Origin: Platanthera guangdongensis
Taxonomy: Eukaryota > Streptophyta > Magnoliopsida > Asparagales > Orchidaceae
Length of the DNA stretch: 64,000 nucleotides
Assembly (NCBI GenBank): GCA_039583875.1
Contig: CM077155.1
Coordinates: forward strand, 5,692,043-5,756,042
Reading direction: 5' to 3'
Every line of letters begins with the position of its first letter. The stretch's first letter is position 1. Position numbers and translations under genes: made by a program. Below the pieces are notes generated by a model. The model was given only the letters and a program-made list of their open reading frames with translations. It was not told the DNA's origin and did not search any database. Below, piece after piece: positions 56,385-64,000 of the stretch.

Positions 56385-58615
56385 GCGTAACAAAATATCT
56401 TACATCCCTCTTCATTCCCGATAAACACATGGTCTTCCGCAAGTCGGCGTATATCTTGGAAATCCCGGGATGCACAGAATACTGAGTGCAATGTGCCTCT
56501 CTCAGAATATCTTCCCGAATTTTACCGCCTTTGGGAATGTAGAGCCGGCCACGGAGATGGACGAGGCAGACTTTTAGGGAATACTCGTTAGTAGTCCCAT
56601 CTTCGATTGACTTGATTGTCGGGGCCAGAGCCATATCTTTTCATTGCTCTGCCCGGATTTGGTCTCGAATATCACAGAGTATGCTCATCGCAGTCAAGTA
56701 CCCCATATACCCTTCCGAATGGTCTTTATATACCAGGGTAATCTTCATCTCTTCGAGCATCCGAGCTAATTTCATACTCACCGATCGGGACTCAGGAATT
56801 ACTTCCGGTACCTTTATGCACAGAGCATCAGCTACAGAATTTGCTTTTCCGGGGTGGGAGCTCAAAGTAATTTCATAGTCACACAAAAATTCTAACCATC
56901 GCCGCTGTCTTAAGTTCAATTCCTTCTGAGTATAAACATACTTTAGGTTTTTGTTGTCCAAAAAGATCTCGCAGTGGACGCCATATAGATAGTGCATCCA
57001 AACCTTCGAGGCGAATACCACTGTTCCCAATTCCAAATCATGTACTGGGTAGTTGATTTCATGCTTCTTCAGCTGTCTTGAAGCATATGCAATCACGTGC
57101 CCGTGCTGCATCAATACCACTCCCATCCCTTGATACAATGCGTCAGTGTAAACTTGAAATACTTCCTTCCCGGATGGAAGGGCTAGGATGGGTGCGGATG
57201 TAAGTCTGTCCTTCGGTTCCTGGAACACAACTTCATACTGGGGTGTCCACTCATATGGCACACCTTTCTTTATCAGAGAAGTAAGAGGAAGGGCAATCTT
57301 TCAGAATCCTTTTAAGAACTTGCGATAGTACCCTACAAGTTCAAGGAATCTCTGCACATCGGTCGCTGACTTCAGGGCGACCACTCCTTCACGAAATACA
57401 CTTTGGCCGGATCCACAGCTAGTTCAGCCCCACTGATAACATGGCCTAAGAAGGCAACCTCTTTAAGCTAGAATTCGCACTTGTTAAGCTTGGCAAACAA
57501 GGCATGCTCTTTTAGCTTCCTCAGTACCAAGGTTAGATGTTCGATATGCTCCTCCTATGCCTTTGAGTCAACCAAAATGTCATCGATGAAGACGATGATG
57601 GAGATGTCTAGATAAGGCTCAAACACCTTGTTCATCGTACTCCTAAAAGCTGAAGGGGCATTTGTGAGCCCAAACTGCATTATGGTGAACTCGTACAGTC
57701 CGTACCTTAAGCTAAAAGCCGATTTCTGAATGTCCTCCTCTTGTATCCTCAATTGGTAATACCCCGAGCGCAAATCCAACTTGGAAAAACAATGCGCTCC
57801 TACCAATTGGTCGAACAACTCATCGATCCGGGGTAGCAGATAGGTGTTCCGTATCGTCAATTGTTGAGCACCTGATAGTCTATGCATAACCGTAAGGTAC
57901 AATCCTTCTTATTAACGAATAGAACAGGGGCTCCCCAAGGTGAAGAGCTGGGGCGAATAAACCCGGATTCCACCAGTTCTTGTAACTAAACTCTTGACTC
58001 TGCGAGTTCCTTCGGGGCTATCCGGTAAGGGATCCTGGAGACGGGCTTGACACCCAATACTAGATTAATTTTAAAATCTACCCCTCTATGCGAGGGTAAT
58101 CCTTGCTATTTCTCCGGAAATACCTCAGGGAAATCTCGCACCACCCGCACATCCTTGATATCCAATGTTATCTCCTTCAACTTGAAACAAATCATGAAGA
58201 CTTCATCCCCCTTCATATGGGCTTTTAATGCCTGAACTAAAGATAACAACATACGAGGTGCAAATCTAATACCTTGAAAGATGACATCGGTGTCTCCATG
58301 TCTCAAGTAAATTCATTTCTCCACGCAGTCAATTCTTGCGTAGTGCTAGTCCAACCATGCCATGCCCAGAATGAGATCGAATTCTGGCATTCTCAAGACT
58401 GTGGCAGGGGTATCAAAGGCCTTTCTCCCAATGAGTATCTCCAATTCGCACTTGGCGGTTGCGGTCATTTCAGAGCCTTCTGGGAGGCGTACTCGTCGAG
58501 CTATACTAGTGAAGTGTTGTACACCTTCTAGGTCTTTAATGAAGTCCATAGACACAAACGAGTGCGAGGCATCGGTATCAAATAACGTATAGGCTGGTTT
58601 CCCGCCGACTACCAT
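56385..58615 (-). pseudogene. pol: pol of element J (protease, RT, RNase H, integrase stub), interrupted
   Basis: Protease YTLFDTDASHSFVS (about 58590-58550) has DTD where DTG is expected, and ends LILGMAWLD. DFPEVFPEK (58130-58106) is the usual linker before RT. RT is at 57902-57555 with [45 protein letters not shown] and VFIDDIL. RNase H is at 57261-56800 with [15 protein letters not shown] and [20 protein letters not shown]. The integrase zinc-binding part is REAHCTQYSVHPGISKIYAD, then RYFVTHCEAGQ (56540-56385), where the final CxxC has lost a Cys. The frame then leaves integrase altogether. A frameshifted gap lies at 57262-57555. Confidence 0.9.
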
Positions 58616-58806
58616 GATGCGTAAGTACCAATAGCAATACTCAATGCTAGATATCTAGTACGTCTTAAGCAACTTAAGTTTAACAATGAAAATGTGATAA
58701 CTAACTGTAACATACCTGCAATCACCTCCTGAGGGTTCCGCTCCTACGTCATGTACAGCGCGAACACTTGATTACGAGCAGGACCGAGGTTTCCTCCTCG
58801 TGGTCC

Positions 58807-59870
58807 TCATCCTCGACAACCCATATGACCCCGTCCTCGTGGAGCTATCGGAGGGAGAGCGGGAGGAGCATTCACAAATAGTTGCGGGCAGTAATGCCGG
58901 ATGTGGCCCGATTGGTTGCATTGGAAGCACACCAACTCATACCGCCCCTTTGGTTGCTGAAACTGTTGAGGTTGTGGAGGTGCAGGCAATGCTGGCGGCT
59001 GTGGAACCGTGTGCTCCACTCTAAAATTCCGATGGAAACATACGCCACCTCTCTGATGTCCTCTTCCTCCTCTGTAGTCATGTCTCCTTCTATTGCTAGG
59101 GCCGGCTTCCATCACACCCTTAGCAGGTCTCTTACCACTTCCCAAGTGGTCTGCTTCTAGCCTCTTTGCCATGTCAATTATTTCCGCCAAGCTGGAGTCC
59201 TCTTTAAACAAAAGGGCCTACCTCAGGGGGTCCCGCAGCCCTTTATAGCAGCTCTTAGCGTATCCTCTGTCATCCAATTCATATGAGTCAGCAAATCTCA
59301 CGAGATGTTGGAACTCTCGTTGATACTGCGTAACCGACTTCGATCCTTGCTTCAGCTGTAGAAATCTCTCTTCAAGTTCATATCGAGCAGACGAGGGAAT
59401 GAAGTGCTCTAAAAAGACTCCTGAGAACTCGCTCCAACTAATCTTCGTATAAGCTCGCCATTGAAAGGTGGAGCCCATAAGGGACTTCCACCACCTCTTG
59501 GCGTGCAGTTCCAGGGCAGACACAGCCAATGTTACAGCCATGTTGGCTGGACAACGGATTCCTGCAAATAGCTCATGCTCCGTATCGAGCCATTCTTCTG
59601 TGAGCACTGCCAACTCTGTCCCGAGGTAGGCGGGAGGGGAGAGAGCCCAAAAAGTGCTCAATTAGTTTGAGCTCGGAGCCTGTTGCTGTACTGGGGTCTG
59701 TTGCGACCTAAAGGCGTCCAGGATGGCCATGAGAGTCTGTCCCAATTCTGATTGTTAGAACTGAGTAGGTACGAAAGGGGCAGGAGTGCCCCCCACTGGC
59801 TCAACGTGCACTGGGATCTACATGAAGAGTACAAACCTATGGTCAGGTTGGCTAATCTTAAGGTCAAAGT
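58807..59870 (-). pseudogene. gag: gag of element J, interrupted
   Basis: The Gag domain reads WLDTEHELFAGIRCPANMAV, AKRWWKSLMG, SWSEFSGVFLEHFIPSSARY and FLQLKQGSKSVTQYQREFQH, then RFADSYELDD (59610-59260), the chromovirus/Del pattern. A stop falls near 59217, then ALLFKEDSSLAEIIDMAKRL continues, followed by a basic part and one CCHC knuckle CFQCNQSGHIRHYC (about 58930-58889). The upstream frame (59867-59661) is shifted. On the minus strand GATTGCAG|GTATGT near 58720 is a donor-like word between gag and protease. Confidence 0.88.
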
Positions 59871-59997
59871 TGGACATACTTAGTGTGAATTACATATGGA
59901 CACACCACTGCTTCCGCTAAGTCAGTTTGTCCCCAAACTGACTAATCGAACTGGGGTGGAAACATTGCTGAATGACTTCTTTAGTTCAGGATTATAG

Positions 59998-60010
59998 CAA
60001 GCTGATACCA
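59998..60010 (-). other. Primer-binding site of element J
   Basis: The minus strand reads TGGTATCAGCTTG, two bases after the 5' LTR end. The first ten bases fit initiator tRNA-Met (TGGTATCAG). Confidence 0.75.
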
Positions 60011-60012
60011 TT

Positions 60013-60526
60013 TGTAAGACCCCTCCTCCCAGAACACAAGACATGGCACGAAGGGGGGGGGGGGTCTTATGGCCAGAACAGCTGCCTTGCGGTAGCATTA
60101 GCATACGGGCTAACTTGTACCACAAGACGCCTATCCTGCCGGCTATAACCAATATCAACAAATGCCAACCCAACCAACAATATAATAGAAGTCCATCCAC
60201 ACATAAGTATAATAGGTCCAAAAGTACATCAAGAAAAGAAGCTACAACAAGCTTCTAAAGTATCAGAGTACAGCTAAAACATGCCCAAAGGGCTACATCA
60301 AAATCTCTCCAAACTCACATCAGTGACTGACGGTAGCGACGACACCGTCCCTTCAGGCGCTGTCGTCATGGCCTGGCTGTCCTATTGCATAATCTGCGGC
60401 TGCTCTACCTGCGGGGTTTCCTCCTAAAAAGGAAGACCTAGCAACCGCTAGTCATATAGACTAAGTGGCTTTCACATCCGCTCCCCTGGCGACTCCTCGG
60501 CACCGGGCGGAGAAAGGAATAAGGGT

Positions 60527-60577
<51 letters not shown>

Positions 60578-61734
60578 ATATAAGCAGGTACAAGCAGGTG
60601 GAATAAGTACATATGTCTTGAGTAGCAATAGAAGAAATGTATAACATCATTAACATCAGTCTATTTTAGCAATTCTCCACGAGCTATATCAATTCATCAA
60701 GTATATAGATCTATAACAGGAAAGTTACTTAACTTATAAGAATTCTCATAAAACTTATAAGTTAAGGATCAGTTTAACAGTAAAGTAACTCATCGTATAG
60801 GAGTTCCCATACAAACTTATACGATGAGGATCTTTGTATGCAATGTAATGTAATGTTATGTATGCAATGCAATGACTCACCCATGATCACGCACATGCAA
60901 TCGCTATGTCGACACATACTTGTAGTTCCCAATTTTCGAGCAGGTAGCTAACCTCTCAGGCGTCATCCATCGTGGCCAGGCTGTGACAGTGGAGTGGGCT
61001 TCTCCACTACTAGGCGGGCATCTATGCTACCATACCTAGGTTTCCATAGACCTCAATGCTAAGAACATAAGAGCGGAGCTCCCATGCATACTACGGCCCA
61101 GCGGGAGTCTCGGGTAGATGTGCACCGAGAACCAAGCCCCGAAATGGCCTATGTTGTGACCCGAAAGGAGCCTCGGAAAAATCACGAGGACCAAGCCAAA
61201 CCGTTCACTTGGTACGAAAGGAGCCCCAGGAAATAAGCACCGAGGACCAAGCCCAACCACCCAAGGTCTAACTGTCAACTCCCGTCGGTGTGACGACTGA
61301 CGAGCCCATAGACCTGCCACACTATCCTTAACCCAGGATTATGACACCACGTGTTGACTCACACCGCATACAATTTCACATTATCATGACACAAAAGGAG
61401 CCTCGGGAATGAACACCGAGGACCAAGCCCTACCGTCCACTTGGCACGGAAGGAGCCCCCAGAAATGAACACCGAGGACCAAGCCCAACCGTCCATTTAT
61501 GTCTCTTCTCAACATTTCCAAACCAGCACAGTCAAACACCCGCACTTGCACCCTTTCGCAATCTGGTGCCCAAGGCACCTTAAGGGTTCATCACAAACAC
61601 AGGTGGCGAACCACCTCATTCAATGGACCACGTTAGGATTCCCTATATAAAAAGCCTCATGACCATGCGTCACCCATCGACCAACATGATTATATATAAT
61701 CTATGGTCACATAACTTTAGCATCACTGGTTACA
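60013..61734 (-). repeat. Element J 5' LTR (1722 bp)
   Basis: On the minus strand it starts TGTAACCAGTGATGC at 61734 and ends GGGGTCTTACA at 60013. GTCTG follows as target copy at 61735. Confidence 0.92.
60530..60573. repeat. (AT)n microsatellite in J 5' LTR
   Basis: About 22 AT units, homologous to the longer run at 54108. Confidence 0.95.
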
Positions 61735-62449
61735 GTCTGGGCATTGATCGCCAATCTTGACAAGAAAGAGATGTCGAATTTGCTGAGTTCTACCGCCCAC
61801 TTTGACAACCTTCCCGAATGTTCCACTGCATCCAAGATACTTTGCAATGGATGATTAGAGAGGACCTTAATAGAGTGAGCTTGAAAGTATGGTCGGAGAC
61901 TCCGCTCTCAAGTCACCAAGGTGAATGCTAGCTTCACTAAGATGGGATACTTTATCTGTGCCTGCCTCAGTACCCTACTCACATAGTAAATGAGGAGCTG
62001 CCTCTTCCCCTCTTCTCTGACGAGCACAGAGTTGACTGCCTCCACACCCACTCCTGGGTAAAGGAGGAGATCTTTGCCTTCTTGTTATCCTTGGAGTAGA
62101 TGATCTTATGCTAGTTGCTGCTTGAGCTTTCCAAAATTCTCCTCACACTCTGCGGTACACTCGAACTTCTGGTTGCTTAAGAGAGTTTTAAAAAATGGGG
62201 AGAACTTCTCTCCTATCTTGCATAGAAAGCAGATAAGACCTGTCAGCCTTCTAGTCAGTCTTTGAACTTCATTGTAACTCTCCGGGGATGTCATCTCTAG
62301 GATGGCTCTTACTTTGTTGGGATTAGGCTATACCTCCTTGGAGTGAGGAGGTGACCTAAGAACTTTCTCCTCCCTACACTGAAGATGCACTTTGTCGGAT
62401 TAAGCCGCATCTTGTACGTTTGCAGAGTTGCGAAGGTCTCCACCAGATC
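61735..62449 (-). pseudogene. pol: Tat-type gypsy pol of element G, continuation
   Basis: It resumes exactly where 52953 stopped: minus-strand LSKWAVELSKFDISFLSRLA, then INAQ joins IVEDFLPGF across the J insertion, matching D LVKWLVELSEFYVSFVPHLS, then IKAQEMTDFL. Upstream are the RNase H region and the RT end (CEENFGKLKQQLA near 62110-62150, with LLSNQKFECT). Element H cuts G at 62449, so the RT core, protease and gag of G lie beyond the window. Confidence 0.85.
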
Positions 62450-62469
62450 TGAAAGTGCAGCTAGATCTG

Positions 62470-62506
62470 ATATACTCTAGAGGGGGGGGGGGTGAATAGA
62501 GTATAT
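62470..62506 (-). other. U5 hairpin with C-rich loop, element H
   Basis: ATATACTCTA (62470-62479) and TAGAGTATAT (62497-62506) form a perfect 10-bp stem around the G/C run. It is the best-preserved example of this hairpin in the window. Confidence 0.65.
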
Positions 62507-63524
62507 GGTGCTTGAAAACTTTTTACAACAATTGTTGTAATGTGAGTGAGCAGGGAAGCAATGAATAAATCTAATCACAAAATTAAACTAATTACAAACT
62601 AAACACAGAACAATCACAGCCAGAAACAAAAATAAAGACAAACAAAACCAGATGACACAAGGAAATATAGTGGTTCCCCTAAACTTCGGTACATCCACTC
62701 TTCTACCACCCTAGGTAGGAATGCACTGCAGGATGAGTTGATCAGGTGTCCTGGGCACCAATGAGCTTTTGATAAGGTGCTCAAAAACCGAATCAGATTT
62801 TTTGATCAGGTGTCTTGCCACCAATGAGCTTTTGACAAGGTGCTCAAAAACCAAGTTCAAACTTTTGAAGGGAGTTTGAGAAACCCTTTACAGAGATGGG
62901 GGTGAGAGAGTGATGGAAGTCTTCTCTTTCTCAGACAGCTGAGAAGACTATGTGGATTGATGATGTCAAAGCTCCCCCTGAGTCCTTGAGATCTTCAGGA
63001 AAAGAAGCTTTGCTGTAGGGTGATAGGCCTTCAAAAGTTGAGCTCCAGCAAAAGATGATCTCAGTAACAGCTGAAATGTTAGGTGTCTGGAGTCTTGAAA
63101 TATGTTGGCCTTGAACACTGAGACAAGGGAGATCTGAAGATTTCAGAAGATTTGATCCCCTTGGATGTGTGTTCTTGAGAATTCTTTGAGACAGAGAGTA
63201 TTTTGTTCTTGTTCTGAAGATTACTGATGTCTGTCTGTGTGTGTGACTCTGTGTATGTCTGAGAGATTCAAAAATTCTTCTCTTTTATTCTCTGGTACTG
63301 AATGGAAAAACATCCTCTGTCAAGAATAGCCGTTGGTCCGCATTAATTGCATCCTTAATTGCAAAATGTCTTCTGGAGGAAAGTCCATAGAAATATTCCT
63401 TGAAAATCCCTTGAAACTTGGTCCAGAAATAAATGAAAACGGCTAGAAAATCTTCTGAATTAATTGCAGAATAACTCCTTAACTGATTTGAATTTGAATC
63501 AAAAAAAACCTTGAAGTCATATGA

Positions 63525-63815
63525 AAACGTCGAACTGAGCTCTGATATCGTTGAACTGAGCTCAGCGATATGGAATTATACTGCAACAAAATATCGTCGA
63601 TCTGAGCTCAAAGATCGTCGAACTGAGCTCAGAGATAGAGATCCAAAGCTGAGTCAAAGATCGTCGAACTGAGCTCACCGATCGTCGAATGGAGTTCGAC
63701 GATATGATGAAGTTGAGCTCAACGATCGTCAAATGGAGTTCGACGATCTGTCGAAGTTGAGCTAGACGATCGTCGATCGGAGTTCGACGAATCGTCGTGC
63801 TGAGCTCGACGATAT
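63525..63815. repeat. U3 array of element H
   Basis: Repeated GATCGTCGAACTGAGCTCA, GTCGAATGGAGTTCGACGAT and GTGCTGAGCTCGACGAT words. It is the C-type motif with GATCGTCGA halves forming longer palindromes. Confidence 0.88.
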
Positions 63816-63985
63816 GACTTAGTCTCAAACTGAAAAAGGCTTGGTCTTGAGGGCAGCTTCCAAACTTAGACTTCTAACCCTTAGACTCAATCCTAATTGA
63901 CCTTTTGAGCTATACAGGAGGTCAAACATTGGTTTCCTAGAGACATAGTGATCCTGACCCAAATTAGTAATAGGGTGTTCCAACA

Positions 63986-64000
63986 ATCTCCCCCTATTTG
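63986..64000 (-). other. Polypurine tract of element H
   Basis: The minus strand reads CAAATAGGGGGAGAT directly before the LTR, identical to the PPTs of A and B. Confidence 0.88.

Larger units (their letters stand above)
52954..61734 (-). mobile_element. Element J: chromovirus-like Ty3/gypsy element with SINEs in its 3' LTR tip
   Basis: LTRs at 53589-55339 and 60013-61734 flank gag, protease, RT, RNase H and an integrase stub on the minus strand. Target copies are ATCTG (before 52954) and GTCTG (61735-61739), one mismatch; G pol reads through the join. The left copy is separated from the LTR by the SINE cluster. RT with FIDDIL and a CCHC Gag knuckle fit chromovirus-type gypsy elements, but no chromodomain is found. 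Confidence 0.85.
62450..63985 (-). repeat. Copia LTR H (3' LTR, 1536 bp, minus strand)
   Basis: On the minus strand TGTTGGAACACCCTATTAC starts at 63985 right after a PPT, and GCTGCACTTTCA ends at 62450. It holds a C-like array (63525-63815), a TATA-like GAATAAAAGAG near 63283-63292, repeated CACCTGATCAAAA words and the block GGGGAACCACTATA (about 62670). It is related to the C LTR. The internal part of H lies beyond the right edge. AGATC (62445-62449) is its expected left target copy. Confidence 0.9.

Overview
The window is plant nuclear DNA made almost entirely of nested LTR retrotransposons. Evidence: primer-binding sites complementary to plant initiator-Met tRNA, Ty1/copia and Ty3/gypsy Gag-Pol domains, TATA boxes, GT-AG intron signals, tRNA-derived SINEs and in-frame decay. 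I see no bacterial feature and no convincing host protein-coding gene. The host species cannot be named from this sequence.

Layout. (A) 1-11248: a nearly complete Sirevirus-like copia element on the + strand (5' LTR cut by the window edge, PBS, gag, pol, third ORF, PPT, 3' LTR). It is inserted in the pre-integrase part of pol of (B), whose remaining 3' part is 11249-19132. 19133-19625 is a short flank with copia-like minus-strand pyrimidine tracts. (C) 19626-31225: a complete copia element with both LTRs and a near-perfect 5-bp target duplication. 31226-33342: AT-rich DNA without a recognisable gene. (E) A + strand gypsy-type solo LTR (33343-33929 plus 46469-46607) split by (D) 33930-46468, a complete minus-strand Tat-type Ty3/gypsy element of the same LTR family. 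D carries two intron-containing antisense genes, a 147-bp-period tandem array and an extra RNase H. 46608-~50000: remnants of a minus-strand copia element (F: gag fragment, a PBS-bounded tandem module, LTR end). (G) A decayed minus-strand Tat-type pol (51170-52953 and 61735-62449) is interrupted by (J) 52954-61734, a minus-strand chromovirus-like gypsy element whose 3' LTR tip holds a cluster of tRNA-derived SINEs. G is interrupted again by (H) 62450-64000, the 3' LTR and PPT of a minus-strand copia element related to C.

Main observation. Copia elements A, B and C each carry their own short palindromic motif with a TCGA core (A GTGTCGACAC, B TACTCGAGTA, C AGCTCGACGAA), repeated many times in two places: the LTR U3 and the stretch just upstream of the accessory third ORF. 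Gypsy element D repeats the plan with GGCGAGCT-type motifs in its U3 and upstream of the TATA box of its antisense gene, and D and C share almost the same motif. This suggests an element-specific cis/trans pair: an accessory protein or host factor acting on an array present in both promoters. It resembles in logic the VANC anti-silencing proteins of VANDAL transposons, but function is inferred only. A second observation is a C-loop hairpin at the end of every copia LTR here, whose stem sequence changes while complementarity is kept.

All coding regions are broken by stops or frameshifts, so none of these copies looks autonomous. A is the youngest by LTR comparison; C and D are visibly older.
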